DNA of 43,203 nucleotides from Patescibacteria group bacterium (GTDB taxonomy: Bacteria > Patescibacteriota > Dojkabacteria > JAKAPS01 > JAJZLI01). Positions 17,037 through 26,553 of this stretch are shown here, one piece after another; position 1 is the first letter of the stretch, and each line of letters begins with the position of its first letter. The position numbers and the translations under genes were made by a program. The stretch is from assembly GCA_023380695.1 (NCBI GenBank), contig JAMCRT010000001.1, forward strand, positions 1 through 43,203, given 5' to 3'. The notes below the pieces were generated by a model. That model was not told the DNA's origin, searched no databases, and was given only the letters and a program-made list of their open reading frames with translations.

Positions 17037-17277
17037 TTGAAGAATTGTAACATATTACATTTTAAAATTTTACTATATATGTAAATCTATAATTATATAT
17101 TTTGATTTGAAAGAGCACATTAATTTTTCTGTTTTTTTTATAGCATAATTTATACTACCCTACTCCCAGATTAAAGATAATAATTATACTCAGTTTTGAT
17201 TTGTAATTTTTAAATTTTGTAGAAATATAAATAATATAAATTACTAACATCAATGTTTTAAGATACTCTTCCCCATT

Positions 17278-17310
17278 ATACCCATTATTCTATAGGGTAT
17301 TTTTTATTTC
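17278..17310 (+). terminator. terminator-like hairpin before the SpoU methyltransferase gene
   Basis: ATACCC (17278-17283) and GGGTAT (17295-17300) form a 6-bp stem with an 11-nt loop followed by a run of six T. It reads as an intrinsic terminator on the plus strand, yet no plus-strand gene ends nearby. The upstream 240 bases (17037-17277) contain only the cyclase promoter and AT-rich sequence with no ORF I can support. Confidence 0.35.
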
Positions 17311-17331
17311 TGATATAATGTAGTCAGTGTT

Positions 17332-17784
17332 ATGGAGTTGTATATATTGTTAAATAATGTAAGAAGTGCTTTTAATGTTGGTTCTATCTTTAGAACTTCA
17401 GATGCTGTTGGTGTAAAAAAAATATATTTATCTGGATATTCTCCTTATCCACCTAATTTTAGATTAGAAAAAACAGCATTAGGTGCTACTAATTTTGTAA
17501 ATTGGGAATATGAAAAAGATATATTCTCAGTATTGAAATATTTGCGTGAGCAAGAGATTCCTATTATATCTGCTGAGCAGACAGAAAAAAGTGTAGACTA
17601 TAGGGATATTAAATATCCAAAAAGACTTTGTCTTGCAATGGGGAATGAAGTATCAGGAATAGAGGATGAAATATTGAAAGATTCAATGTCAGTAGTAGAA
17701 ATTCCAATGTATGGTAAAAAAAATTCATTAAATGTTTCTGTTGCTTTTGGAATACTTGTATATCATATAAAAAATAATATGTAG
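17332..17784 (+). CDS. SpoU/TrmH-family RNA 2'-O-methyltransferase
   Basis: The 150 residues form only the SPOUT catalytic domain. NNVRSAFNVGSIFRTSDAVG is motif 1, CLAMGNEVSGIEDEIL is motif 2 and VEIPMYGKKNSLNVSVAFG is motif 3; together they form the AdoMet-binding knot. Such short members methylate ribose in tRNA (TrmL- or TrmH-like), but the target base cannot be read from sequence. A TATAAT lies 12 nt before the ATG, giving at most a few nucleotides of leader. Its stop overlaps the GTG of the next gene. Confidence 0.9.
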   Translation: MELYILLNNVRSAFNVGSIFRTSDAVGVKKIYLSGYSPYPPNFRLEKTALGATNFVNWEYEKDIFSVLKYLREQEIPIISAEQTEKSVDYRDIKYPKRLCLAMGNEVSGIEDEILKDSMSVVEIPMYGKKNSLNVSVAFGILVYHIKNNM

Positions 17785-18386
17785 TGTGTTTTTATTTTTG
17801 GCAGATAAATGATAATATAAATACTGTGTCATTTAATATTACAACATATACTGGGCTTAAGATTGATCTCCTAAATATCAAAGAAAAGGATATTAATATA
17901 GAAGATATTGCTCATTCAATTAGTATGATTGTGAGATTTAATGGGCATATAAAATTCTTTTATAGTGTTGGACAACATTGTATATTTGTATCAGAAGCTT
18001 TAAAAGATAATGGTATGGATATAAAAATGCAGTTATGTGGTCTTTTGCATGATGCATCTGAAGCATATTTCCAGGATATAATTACACCATTAAAGCATTC
18101 TGGATTAGTTGATGTTTATAGACAAAAAGAAGAAGAAGTATTTAATACAATATTACAAAGATTTGGTATAGATATCCCTACAGAAAATGAAAAGAAAAAT
18201 ATTAAGAGTGCAGATAAATGGATGTTTTTAAATGAAAATAGGGTTCTTAGAAATATCATTAGTGATGATCCTGGATATGGATTTATATTTAAACCTGATA
18301 TTAAAGAAGAATCATATTTTAGTGTAGAAGAAAAATATGTATCTTTCTTTAATAAATTATTGAGATTATATGAGCAAAATAGATAA
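17784..18386 (+). CDS. HD-domain phosphohydrolase (YfbR-like)
   Basis: The 200-residue protein has the HD metal-binding set: YSVGQHCIFVSEAL (first His), LLHDASEAYFQDIITPLK (HD pair) and a later Asp in NIKSADKWMF. This pattern matches HD proteins similar to YfbR 5'-nucleotidases and phage/CPR HD hydrolases. Likely substrates are (deoxy)nucleoside monophosphates, inferred only. The start is GTG at 17784, overlapping the previous stop by one base. It overlaps the ABC ATPase gene by 17 bases, forming one transcription unit. Confidence 0.82.
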   Translation: MCFYFWQINDNINTVSFNITTYTGLKIDLLNIKEKDINIEDIAHSISMIVRFNGHIKFFYSVGQHCIFVSEALKDNGMDIKMQLCGLLHDASEAYFQDIITPLKHSGLVDVYRQKEEEVFNTILQRFGIDIPTENEKKNIKSADKWMFLNENRVLRNIISDDPGYGFIFKPDIKEESYFSVEEKYVSFFNKLLRLYEQNR

Positions 18387-19146
18387 AGCAATTATTAGAG
18401 TTATAGATTTATATAAATCATATGATAAAAATACTGTAAAGGCAGTTGATGGCGTTTCATTTGAGGTACTGGAAGGTGAGATCTTTGCGCTTCTTGGTCC
18501 TAATGGAGCAGGGAAAACAACTACTGTAGAGATAATTGAAGGAATTCATAAAAAAGATAAAGGTGAAGTTTTTATAGGTGATTTTAATATAGATAATAAT
18601 ATGCAAGATATAAAACATATAATAGGTGTTACTCTGCAGAGTAATAATTTTTTCCCATATCTTACTTTAATAGAATTACTAAATTTGTTTGGTCATTTTT
18701 ATGATCTTAATATTAATGCAGTAGAGTATCTAGAGAAAGTTGAATTAATGGATAAGAAAGATACATATTTTACTGAATTATCTGGAGGACAAAAACAAAG
18801 ATTTGCTGTTGCTCTAGCATTGATTAATGATCCTAAAATTTTATTTTTAGATGAGCCTACAACAGGACTGGATCCCCAATCTAGAAGACATTTGTGGAGT
18901 ATTATAGAAAATTTAAAGAAAGAAGGAAAAACTATTTTTCTTACAACACATTTTATGGATGAGGCAGAAACCTTAGCGGACAGAGTTGCAATAATGGATT
19001 CGGGGCATATTCTTGTTATCAATACACCAAGAGTATTAATTGATAATTTAATAAAGACTGGATTTAGTAAGAAGATAGTATCTGATAATAGAGCTAATCT
19101 AGAAGATGTATTTATTAATATGACTGGCAAACACCTAAGAGAATAA
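18370..19146 (+). CDS. ABC transporter ATP-binding protein
   Basis: A 258-residue nucleotide-binding subunit of the drug/ABC-2 exporter class. It shows Walker A LLGPNGAGKTTTVEIIEG, Q-loop TLQSNNFFPYLT, signature LSGGQKQRFAVALAL, Walker B ILFLDEPTTGLD and the switch-region TTHFMDEAETLADRVAIM. It is followed 5 bases later by its permease and preceded by the HD gene it overlaps. The export substrate is unknown. Confidence 0.93.
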   Translation: MSKIDKAIIRVIDLYKSYDKNTVKAVDGVSFEVLEGEIFALLGPNGAGKTTTVEIIEGIHKKDKGEVFIGDFNIDNNMQDIKHIIGVTLQSNNFFPYLTLIELLNLFGHFYDLNINAVEYLEKVELMDKKDTYFTELSGGQKQRFAVALALINDPKILFLDEPTTGLDPQSRRHLWSIIENLKKEGKTIFLTTHFMDEAETLADRVAIMDSGHILVINTPRVLIDNLIKTGFSKKIVSDNRANLEDVFINMTGKHLRE

Positions 19147-19151
19147 AATAT

Positions 19152-20312
19152 ATGAAAAGGATTTATTACTTTACAATTGCAAGTTTAAAGATGACTATGA
19201 GAAACAAGTCTAATATTTTTTGGTCTTTGTTTTTTCCATTAGTTATCATGTTGATATTTGGACTGTTTAATACAAATGTAGGTAAAACCAATATAAATGT
19301 TGATATTTTATCTAATAAAAGTACTTCCCCTATAGCTAGTGAATATAAAAATATTTTTACAAAAATAAAGGGAGTATCTCTTATAAATGATAATAATGTC
19401 TCCAGTGCTAGAAATAAAGTAAAAAATGGAAAGATTGATCTTTTAATAATGTTTACTAGTAAAAATGTTAAACCTGTATGCACTGGAAAGGAAATGTGTC
19501 CACTTGTTGGGAGTACAAATAGATCTATGATAGCATTACCTATACCTCATTATTTTATTCATTCTGTAAATGTGACCTTTTATTCAAATAAAAATGATCA
19601 AACATATCCATATATTCGTTTGCTAATAGCTAATATTAAAAATCAAGTTTTATCAAAAGAATTAGGTAGTCATTCACCTATAACATTTTCTGAGAAAAAT
19701 ATTTCAGGACAAGGACTTAGTTATATAATATTCCTTACTCCTGGTATTGTAGCTCTGGCAATCATGCAAGGAGTACTTTTTGCAGTAGTAACAATCCTAA
19801 TAAGTTATAGAGATTTAGAAATTCTAAGGAGGATTTCTGTGACGCCATTTAAAAAATCAGATTTTATTGTTTCTTTATCTATTACTAGATTAGCATTTGC
19901 AATTATTCAGGCTGCAATACTTATAGCTGTAGCAAAACTTGTTTACAATATCTCTCCTATTGGAAGTTTTGTAGACCTTGCATTGGTAATAATTGTAGGT
20001 GCTCTAATGTTTATAATGCTTGCATTAATTATATCTTCAGTTGCAAATAAAGTAGAAACTGCTATGCCTATTACTAATGTAATAACACTGCCTATGATGT
20101 TTCTATCAGGTTTATTCTTCCCTATATCTACTCTTCCTTCATGGCTTTCAGATATTAGTAAATATTTCCCTCTAACATATCTTATTAATGCAATAAGAGG
20201 TATCTATGTTAATGGATATAATTTGCCTCATCTAGGTGGAGATTTTTTAGGAATGGGAATATGGATAGTTATATTCTTTATTGTTAATATATTTGTTTTC
20301 AAGTGGGAATAG
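19152..20312 (+). CDS. ABC-2 type exporter permease
   Basis: The 386-residue membrane protein has one N-terminal helix (about 20-41), a large extracytoplasmic domain (about 42-190) and five further helices. It ends with the ABC-2 block PMMFLSGLFFPISTLPSWLS followed by YFPLTYLINAIRGIY. It pairs with the ATPase encoded just upstream. The family exports lipids, polysaccharide intermediates or antibiotics; nothing in the neighbours settles which. The extracytoplasmic domain contains Cys residues (KPVCTGKEMCPLVG) that could form a disulfide. Confidence 0.9.
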   Translation: MKRIYYFTIASLKMTMRNKSNIFWSLFFPLVIMLIFGLFNTNVGKTNINVDILSNKSTSPIASEYKNIFTKIKGVSLINDNNVSSARNKVKNGKIDLLIMFTSKNVKPVCTGKEMCPLVGSTNRSMIALPIPHYFIHSVNVTFYSNKNDQTYPYIRLLIANIKNQVLSKELGSHSPITFSEKNISGQGLSYIIFLTPGIVALAIMQGVLFAVVTILISYRDLEILRRISVTPFKKSDFIVSLSITRLAFAIIQAAILIAVAKLVYNISPIGSFVDLALVIIVGALMFIMLALIISSVANKVETAMPITNVITLPMMFLSGLFFPISTLPSWLSDISKYFPLTYLINAIRGIYVNGYNLPHLGGDFLGMGIWIVIFFIVNIFVFKWE

Positions 20313-20313
20313 A

Positions 20314-20718
20314 TTAAACTTTATCAATTACTTCCTTTACAGTATTATTTATCTGGTCTATAATTTTTCCTATTTTATCATGTTCAAGGTTATGAATATC
20401 AATAACAGAGATATATTTTTTATTTTGTATCTCATAAATCACTATATTAGTTATTGCAGCAGATCCAGCTATTGGATTTTCATCAATTACATTTAAAGCA
20501 TATGAAAGATTATAAAAGCCCAATATATAGTATTCATTAAAATGTTGTTGTAACTTAGTATTTGCTAGATCCTTCATGTTCATATCAAATATTGGGGTAA
20601 ATCCCATTTTTTGAAATTCAGTTTGTAATCTACGTTTTAATTCATCTGTAGGTAAATTTGTTTCTTTTGTAAATCCTATTTTCTTGTGCATATATATAAT
20701 ATACGTTATTGTTTTCAT
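20314..20718 (-). CDS. DUF302-domain protein
   Basis: The 134 residues match the DUF302 fold: KRRLQTEFQKMGFTPIFDMN, then YYILGFYNLSYALNVIDENP and a beta-rich end (VIYEIQNKKYISVID). The function of this family is not established. It converges with the ABC-2 permease gene, one base apart. TAGTAT (20726-20731) lies 7 nt before the ATG at 20718; an internal ATG at codon 10 is an alternative start. Confidence 0.75.
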   Translation of the reverse strand: MKTITYIIYMHKKIGFTKETNLPTDELKRRLQTEFQKMGFTPIFDMNMKDLANTKLQQHFNEYYILGFYNLSYALNVIDENPIAGSAAITNIVIYEIQNKKYISVIDIHNLEHDKIGKIIDQINNTVKEVIDKV

Positions 20719-20787
20719 TTTGTAAATACTACGTATTGATCAATACACACTATTGTAATGTTTAGATATATATAGTACCATATAGTC

Positions 20788-21054
20788 ATGAATAGTCCAA
20801 TAAAAGACAATATAATGTATACGCCAGATCAAGTGTCTCAAATGTTACAGGTTAGTACTAATACTGTATATTCTCTAATAAACAAAGGAGATATTATTGC
20901 AAAAAAATTAGGAAGAGTATATCGTATTCCTAGAAGTTCCATATTCTTTGTTTTTAGTGGAATGGATTATGATATCTACCAAAAAGAGAAAGAGGATAAA
21001 AAGAATATAGATAAGATACAAAGTGAATTATCTCTAGTTAGAAAATCTCTATAA
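20788..21054 (+). CDS. excisionase-type helix-turn-helix protein, likely antitoxin
   Basis: The 88-residue protein contains MYTPDQVSQMLQVSTNTVYS then LINKGDIIAKKLGRVYRIPR, the MerR/excisionase winged HTH that binds DNA. The C-terminal part is a charged helix (QKEKEDKKNIDKIQSELSLV). A PIN-domain gene begins 4 bases after its stop, so the two resemble a toxin-antitoxin pair in which the HTH protein represses the operon. A second in-frame ATG at 20815 could be used. Confidence 0.75.
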   Translation: MNSPIKDNIMYTPDQVSQMLQVSTNTVYSLINKGDIIAKKLGRVYRIPRSSIFFVFSGMDYDIYQKEKEDKKNIDKIQSELSLVRKSL

Positions 21055-21058
21055 TTTT

Positions 21059-21481
21059 ATGAAAGTTTTTTTAGACACTGATGTTATCATTTCATCTTTC
21101 CTGTCATCTTCTGGAGCATCATATTATTTAATAAATGAAAGTTTAAATATTACGGAATTTTATATATCCAACTTTTCAGTTAAAGAAATAGAAATAGTTA
21201 CTAAAAGACTGAAAATTCAAAATAAACTTAAAGATTTAAAGTCTAAATTAAATGTTACTGATTTAGACTATAAAAGTAGTGATATAAAAAAACTTTTTGG
21301 AAAATATGTTTATGATATTAATGATGCACATATAGTAATAGCAGCAAAACAATCTCATTCCAGATTTTTATTAACATATAATATCAAAGATTATGATCTG
21401 AATTTAATAAAAAAAGATTTAGATATTACTATCTTAGAACCTGGTGTATTTATACAATATTTAAGAAGTATTGAAAATTGA
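21059..21481 (+). CDS. PIN-domain ribonuclease toxin
   Basis: The 140-residue PIN domain begins MKVFLDTDVIISSFLSSSG with Asp6 and Asp8, followed by a conserved Glu in SVKEIEIVTKRL. It ends with YDINDAHIVIAAKQSHSRFL and TYNIKDYD for the remaining acidic ligands. It differs from the VapC at 10327 and belongs to the branch commonly paired with excisionase-type antitoxins. It follows the HTH gene by 4 bases. The RNA target is unknown. Confidence 0.8.
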   Translation: MKVFLDTDVIISSFLSSSGASYYLINESLNITEFYISNFSVKEIEIVTKRLKIQNKLKDLKSKLNVTDLDYKSSDIKKLFGKYVYDINDAHIVIAAKQSHSRFLLTYNIKDYDLNLIKKDLDITILEPGVFIQYLRSIEN

Positions 21482-21656
21482 AAAACCATTATTATCCCAA
21501 CAGAAATATTTAAATATAAGTAAACTATCAATTACAGACTAATGAAATTTATGCATTGCTATCTCTTTAAGATTTATTATGTTTTATGAATTTGTTAAAT
21601 ATATATAACCAATACATGTACTAGTAAGGAAACTTTAAAATTGATACAATGCTTGT

Positions 21657-22943
21657 ATGTTTAATATAGAATATATAAGGAATCACAAAGATGAATACCT
21701 TATCAATATAAAAAAAAGAAGTCTTAATATCAATTTAGATTCAATTTTAAAATTACATGATGAAAAATTAGAAATACAGAAAAATTTTGATGATATTCAA
21801 AAAAGAAGAAATGATATTGCAGACAAGATTAAAACAGATTTATCATCAAAAGATAAATTATCTAGGCAAGGAAAAGACTTAAAAATTAAATCTTTAAAAA
21901 TACAGGAAGAATTGCAAATAAAATCAGATCTACTTTATAGAAAATTACTAGAGCTTCCCAATTTAATTTCAGATGATATGCCTGAAGGTATAGATGAGAG
22001 TGGTAATATAGAAGTCAAAAAGGTAGGTAGAATGCCTAAATTTGATTTTAAAATATTAGACCACATAGATCTAGGTATAAGGAATGATTTAATAGATATT
22101 GATAAATCAGCGAAAGTATCAGGTTCAAGATTTTATTACTTAAAAAATGATTTAGTTTTATTACAATTTGCCCTATTTAATTTTGTTTTATCTAAACTGA
22201 TATCTAAAGGATTTACTCCTATAATACCCCCTGAATTAGTAAAAGAGAGAGCTCTTTTTGGAACTGGATATTTTCCATTGGAAGAAGACCAAATATATAA
22301 ATTGGAGAGTAAGAATATTGAAGATAAAAATAACCTTTATCTGATAGGTACATCAGAGGTTCCTCTTATCTCTTATCATCAAGATGAAATTTTAGATGAA
22401 AAAGATTTACCAATTAAATATATTGGTATATCTCATTGTTTTAGATCTGAGGTTGGTTCGTGGGGAAAAGATGTAAAAGGAATAAAAAGAGTACATCAAT
22501 TTGAAAAGATTGAAATGGTTGTTTTCTCTAATGAAGATGATTCATATAGTATACAAGAAGAATTGTTATCTATAGAAGAAGAAATCCTAAATGATCTAAA
22601 TCTTCCATATCATGTTTTGAATATGTGTACTGGAGATGTAAGTATGCAGACTTATAAAAAATATGATGTAGAAGTATATGTCCCATCAGTAAATGAATAT
22701 GTGGAAGTAATGTCTAATACTAATACTATTGATTATCAATCACGAAGGCTTAATATTAGATATAAAGATAAAGAAAATGGTAAAATAAAATTTGTACATA
22801 CGCTAAATGCCACCGGTATAACTAATACTAGACCATTGATTGCTATAATGGAGAATTTTCAAACGAAAGATGGTAGAATTAAAGTACCTGATGTATTAGT
22901 ATCTTTTATGGGAAATAAAGAATTTATTGGAGAAAACATATAA
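21657..22943 (+). CDS. serS: seryl-tRNA synthetase
   Basis: A class II synthetase charging tRNA-Ser. The 428 residues include the N-terminal coiled-coil arm (about 25-105), TPIIPPELVKERALFGTGYF, TSEVPLISYHQDEIL, motif 2 ISHCFRSEVGSWGKDVKGIK and motif 3 NATGITNTRPLIAIMENFQ. Motif 3 is slightly divergent from the usual GSGLAVGRT form. TACAAT (21645-21650) stands 6 nt before the ATG. The stop overlaps the start of hpf. Confidence 0.97.
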   Translation: MFNIEYIRNHKDEYLINIKKRSLNINLDSILKLHDEKLEIQKNFDDIQKRRNDIADKIKTDLSSKDKLSRQGKDLKIKSLKIQEELQIKSDLLYRKLLELPNLISDDMPEGIDESGNIEVKKVGRMPKFDFKILDHIDLGIRNDLIDIDKSAKVSGSRFYYLKNDLVLLQFALFNFVLSKLISKGFTPIIPPELVKERALFGTGYFPLEEDQIYKLESKNIEDKNNLYLIGTSEVPLISYHQDEILDEKDLPIKYIGISHCFRSEVGSWGKDVKGIKRVHQFEKIEMVVFSNEDDSYSIQEELLSIEEEILNDLNLPYHVLNMCTGDVSMQTYKKYDVEVYVPSVNEYVEVMSNTNTIDYQSRRLNIRYKDKENGKIKFVHTLNATGITNTRPLIAIMENFQTKDGRIKVPDVLVSFMGNKEFIGENI

Positions 22944-23488
22944 TGGAAATAAAATATGAGACTCAAAATTATATACTAACTGATGCAGAAAAATCATTTA
23001 TTAATGATAAACTGCAATCTTTAAGACATTTTTTAGATAAAGATACTGTGGTTTATGTAAAAATCATTGAAGAAAAAACGAAACTTTACAAAATTGAAAT
23101 TTCCTTAACATATAATAATATACATATTAGAGCATTAAAGAGTGGGTCTAAATTTTATGACTTAGTTGAACTTACTATACATACATTAAAATCTAATATA
23201 GAAAGAGTACATGATAAGAGTCATGATTATTTTGAAGGGAAAAAATCTTGGACTGATTTTGAAAATGAAAATATTGATGATAAATCATTTGAAGATTATA
23301 GACCTATTATAAAGGTAAAAGAATATTCAGATAATACTCCTATGCATCCTCAAGAAGCCATTGAAAGAATGACACTGCTGGGTCATAAATCATTTTTATT
23401 TAAAAATATTGAGACTGGGAAATATGCAATGGTTTATATAAGGGATGATGGAATAAGTTTTGGTCTTATTACTCCTAAAGATCTATGA
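22943..23488 (+). CDS. hpf: ribosome hibernation-promoting factor, long form
   Basis: The 181-residue protein has the N-terminal S30AE domain (about 1-95, with VYVKIIEEKTKLYKIEISL and RALKSGSKFYDLVE). A linker leads to the C-terminal dimerisation domain (HPQEAIERMTLLGHKSFLF to MVYIRDDGISFGLI). Long HPF alone makes 100S ribosome dimers in stationary phase. It overlaps serS by one base and is translationally coupled. Its end overlaps the convergent membrane-protein gene by 6 bases. Confidence 0.93.
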   Translation: MEIKYETQNYILTDAEKSFINDKLQSLRHFLDKDTVVYVKIIEEKTKLYKIEISLTYNNIHIRALKSGSKFYDLVELTIHTLKSNIERVHDKSHDYFEGKKSWTDFENENIDDKSFEDYRPIIKVKEYSDNTPMHPQEAIERMTLLGHKSFLFKNIETGKYAMVYIRDDGISFGLITPKDL

Positions 23489-23767
23489 TTTATGAAGTAG
23501 TAGAATACTAATAAATGTATCAATTGAGTGAGTAATCCCAGAATTTATAAAAGATATACCATGTATATAGAGTGGCATGTATAAAAGTAAAGGATAAATA
23601 AATATCAGTATAAAAATAAATACCAGAAAGGATGAAAGGAAATTGATTAATGCATTTTTTATTAGAAATTTCCTTACCAATATAAAGGTAAATATTCCAA
23701 GTATTAAAGCAATAGGATAATCAGTATATACTCGTTGTATAAGATTAAAAAATATTTCTATGTTCAT
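23483..23767 (-). CDS. small membrane protein, unknown
   Basis: The 94 residues contain about three hydrophobic segments (PIALILGIFTFILV, NFLSSFLVFIFILIFIYPLL and a weaker C-terminal one). No family is recognised. It lies one base after the PspC-domain gene and completes a three-gene membrane-protein operon starting at 24460, so it may share a role in envelope stress or membrane maintenance. This is inference from position only. Confidence 0.6.
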   Translation of the reverse strand: MNIEIFFNLIQRVYTDYPIALILGIFTFILVRKFLIKNALINFLSSFLVFIFILIFIYPLLLYMPLYIHGISFINSGITHSIDTFISILLLHKS

Positions 23768-23768
23768 A

Positions 23769-24254
23769 TTAAAAATATGTATTTGCAGGGTAAGGAAGTC
23801 TAACAGAAAGATATGATAATAGATCTTTTGTAAGAGTTGCTAGTATTAGTAAAATAATAAATGTTACTATTATATCAATAAACTTGACATTTTTTCCTTT
23901 TATAATAATTAATATACCATATAGTAAAAATGCTATACCCCAAAATATCTTAGTTTCTATTATGGCAAAAAAATTAAATGAAGATAAAATAATAAGTATA
24001 CCAATGGTAATTAATAGATAAGCTCCATTCTTTAGTTTTTTATCATTATTTTCAATAATTGGTTCTTGTTTCACTTTGCTGATATCTGATGGCATAATTA
24101 ATGCAAGAATAATATAAATTAATATTGAAAGTCCTCCAGCTAATATTCCTAATACAAAAATCACTCTGATTACAGTAACATCAATTGTAAAATAATCTGA
24201 TAATCCTGCACATACTCCAAATATTAATTTGTTATTTAAATTTCTTTGAGGCAT
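23769..24254 (-). CDS. PspC-domain membrane protein
   Basis: The 161-residue protein starts with a PspC domain, KLIFGVCAGLSDYFTIDVTV followed by IRVIFVLGILAGGLSILIYI and ALIMPSD. Two or three further helices follow and resemble LiaI/LiaF-type transmembrane segments. PspC proteins sense or respond to envelope stress. It sits 2 bases after a small LiaI-like membrane protein gene. No psp effector (PspA) is in the window. Confidence 0.87.
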   Translation of the reverse strand: MPQRNLNNKLIFGVCAGLSDYFTIDVTVIRVIFVLGILAGGLSILIYIILALIMPSDISKVKQEPIIENNDKKLKNGAYLLITIGILIILSSFNFFAIIETKIFWGIAFLLYGILIIIKGKNVKFIDIIVTFIILLILATLTKDLLSYLSVRLPYPANTYF

Positions 24255-24256
24255 AT

Positions 24257-24460
24257 TTAATGATGATATTTCTTAGATACTATTATAAAACCAAGTACAA
24301 TTAATAGAATTCCCCAAAATATGCGAGAATCTATAAGCATATGAAAAACACTAAACTGAGATAGAATAATCAGAAGACCTGCAATCATTACTATGTAACC
24401 TAGCTCTCCGTGTCTATGATCTAAATTAAATTCATCAGTTTTCTTTTTATCATTTTTCAT
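24257..24460 (-). CDS. small LiaI/LiaF-like two-helix membrane protein
   Basis: The start at 24460 is chosen because TATAAT (24467-24472) lies 6 nt upstream; an upstream TTG at 24478 would overlap that box. The 67 residues have a charged N-terminus (MKNDKKKTDEFNLDHRHG) and two helices with the LiaF-like stretch FWGILLIVLGFIIV. The adjacent PspC protein contains a similar segment, IFWGIAFLLYGILIII, which supports a shared membrane function. Confidence 0.65.
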   Translation of the reverse strand: MKNDKKKTDEFNLDHRHGELGYIVMIAGLLIILSQFSVFHMLIDSRIFWGILLIVLGFIIVSKKYHH

Positions 24461-24529
24461 ATTTAAATTATATCTCAATATTTTTATTTATTCAACAAAA
24501 TTTATTTATTTATCTTAACTTCAGACTTT

Positions 24530-26212
24530 CTATTTATTCAGTATCATATTGATTTCTCTCCTACTTTTTCCTATGTGTTGAAGTAGTAGTTCTGTAATTG
24601 TTAATGCAGTTTCTTTTTCTGCTTCAATTATATATTCTACTCCTGATTCTTTTAATATATCTTTATGTTTTTCTAAATGAGATCTTGCTATAATTTTAAC
24701 CTTAGAATTAAGTTGTTTTGCTATTTGAGTAATTTTATAATTGACTTCAATGCTTGGAGTTGTAATAATAAGTATCTTCGCATTTTCTATATTAGCAAGT
24801 TTTAATATATCCATAGAATCTGCATCTCCATAAATAAAATTTACTATTTTATCATTCTTATTTGATTCCAAAATGTTTTTATTGAAATCAATAACATAAC
24901 ATTTTATTTTATTTTGTTTTAATATATCAACAATAGTTTTTCCAACTCTTCCATATCCTGCAATTATTATATCTGCTTTTTTATCTTCTGTAATATTTGG
25001 AAGAGGTGTACTGCTAAATATATGATCTGGTATATATGGTAGTTTTTTTAGAAAGTTTTTAGATTTATGATAAAGTTCAATGTTATTTTTTATTATATAA
25101 GGAGTTGTTATCATAGTTAGAATTGTTATAGAGAGAAGAATGTGATATCCATAAAGGGATAGTAGCCCTGAAGAATATGCGATAGTTCCTATGACAAAAG
25201 AAAATTCTCCAGCACCATATAGATTTGATGATATTATAGATGAGACTAATGAATGGTATTTTTCTGTTCTAAGAATTGTAAATGTTACTATATATTTTAT
25301 AAAGGATATAATTACTGCAAGTATAACAATATATATAATATTTTCTATAAGAAATATTATTGGAATAAGAGATCCGATCAATACAAAGAAAAACACTGAA
25401 AATATATCCTTTAAAGGTTTTATTTCATAAGTTACTTGGTGTTTTAAAATACCTTTAGATATAATAAGCCCTGCTATAAATGCAGCTATAATTGATGATA
25501 TTCCTACAAAGTGTGATATGAGTATGATAATAAATAATATAGACACACTTGCAAGTAGCATTAATTCTCTTATTTCTGTTTTTGCTATTTTATCAAGTAT
25601 GTATGGAATAAAAATTAATCCTAAATAATATATTACTATTAATACGATTATACTTTTGAGTATTGCTATAATAATTGGAATTGCTATACTTCCTCCACCG
25701 TGTATAGTTAGATTTGTTATAAAAATTATTACTGGTATTGCAAGTATATCTTGTAACATTAACCATGCAGTAGTAATTTCTCCCTCCATTGAGTAATTCC
25801 TTTCTAGGTCTTTTAATACCTTTGTAACAATAATTGTTGAACTCATTGATAGAGCAATTGCTATAATAATTGCATCTTCTAGTGCTATATGAAATATTGA
25901 TATTATAAGAATAGATAGTATGCTTCCTATAAAAACTTGAATTATGGATCCTTTAATAATGTCATTTTTATAAGATCTTATTTTGTCTATTGAAAAATCT
26001 GCCCCTGATGAGAAAACAAGAAGAGCTACTCCAATATATGCAAGTGATTGTATCTCATTTTGTGAATGTGTTATTGATGTAATAATGGACCCTATTGTAA
26101 GTCCAATCAATATATATCCTACAGTTATATATTGATTGAATTTACTTGCTATAAAACCACCAATAACAGCTAGAGATAAAATGATTGTAATATATAAAAT
26201 TGCAGGATTCAT
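24530..26212 (-). CDS. KefB/CPA2-type monovalent cation:proton antiporter with RCK domain
   Basis: The 560-residue protein has a CPA2 membrane domain of about 12 helices (residues 1-380) with SGADFSIDKIRSYK and MSSTIIVTKVLKDLE blocks. A cytoplasmic TrkA-N/RCK domain follows, starting IIIAGYGRVGKTIVDILKQN, with FIYGDADSMDILKLANIENA. This arrangement fits K+/H+ or Na+/H+ antiporters gated by nucleotide binding. The C-terminal RCK_C domain is missing. A TATACT 20 nt upstream and TATAAA 10 nt upstream are candidate -10 boxes. Confidence 0.9.
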   Translation of the reverse strand: MNPAILYITIILSLAVIGGFIASKFNQYITVGYILIGLTIGSIITSITHSQNEIQSLAYIGVALLVFSSGADFSIDKIRSYKNDIIKGSIIQVFIGSILSILIISIFHIALEDAIIIAIALSMSSTIIVTKVLKDLERNYSMEGEITTAWLMLQDILAIPVIIFITNLTIHGGGSIAIPIIIAILKSIIVLIVIYYLGLIFIPYILDKIAKTEIRELMLLASVSILFIIILISHFVGISSIIAAFIAGLIISKGILKHQVTYEIKPLKDIFSVFFFVLIGSLIPIIFLIENIIYIVILAVIISFIKYIVTFTILRTEKYHSLVSSIISSNLYGAGEFSFVIGTIAYSSGLLSLYGYHILLSITILTMITTPYIIKNNIELYHKSKNFLKKLPYIPDHIFSSTPLPNITEDKKADIIIAGYGRVGKTIVDILKQNKIKCYVIDFNKNILESNKNDKIVNFIYGDADSMDILKLANIENAKILIITTPSIEVNYKITQIAKQLNSKVKIIARSHLEKHKDILKESGVEYIIEAEKETALTITELLLQHIGKSRREINMILNK

Positions 26213-26553
26213 TACAAGAGATTTTATATTAAAGTATACCCTTTATCAAGAAAATGTATTGGCTAATACAAGATTGTTGCTCAAATAAATATTCAGACCA
26301 ATGGTAATTGCACTGAATGTGATAAAGATGGTATAAGTCAAATAGAATTGGATAGAATGAAGGTAGAATTCACAGATTCTGTCAGGGTAATAATATTACA
26401 ATTACTACACTATTTGAAGCAAGGTATACTCAAATATCTTTTTATATCATGATGAGTTTCTTTTGCTATTGATGAATATTTTTTAGACATATATCTGCTT
26501 TGTTAAGTTATGCAGTCATCACAGTGTTTTTCTAATTAGTTAGTTGAGCATAC
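26213..26553 (+). other. 341-bp gap with a possible ORF remnant
   Basis: A plus-strand frame is open from 26267 to the TGA at 26450 (61 codons; includes NGNCTECDKDGISQIELDRM) but has no start codon in its first half and no recognisable family. It could be decayed coding sequence at the edge of the foreign-looking MntP segment. I see no RNA gene or repeat here. Confidence 0.25.

Noticed and set aside
8078..20735. Shared 12-base sequence ATACTACGTATT upstream of the genes starting at 8077 and 20718
   Set aside because: Both copies overlap the -10 box and its spacer, where sequence is constrained and AT-rich; two occurrences are not enough to call an operator.
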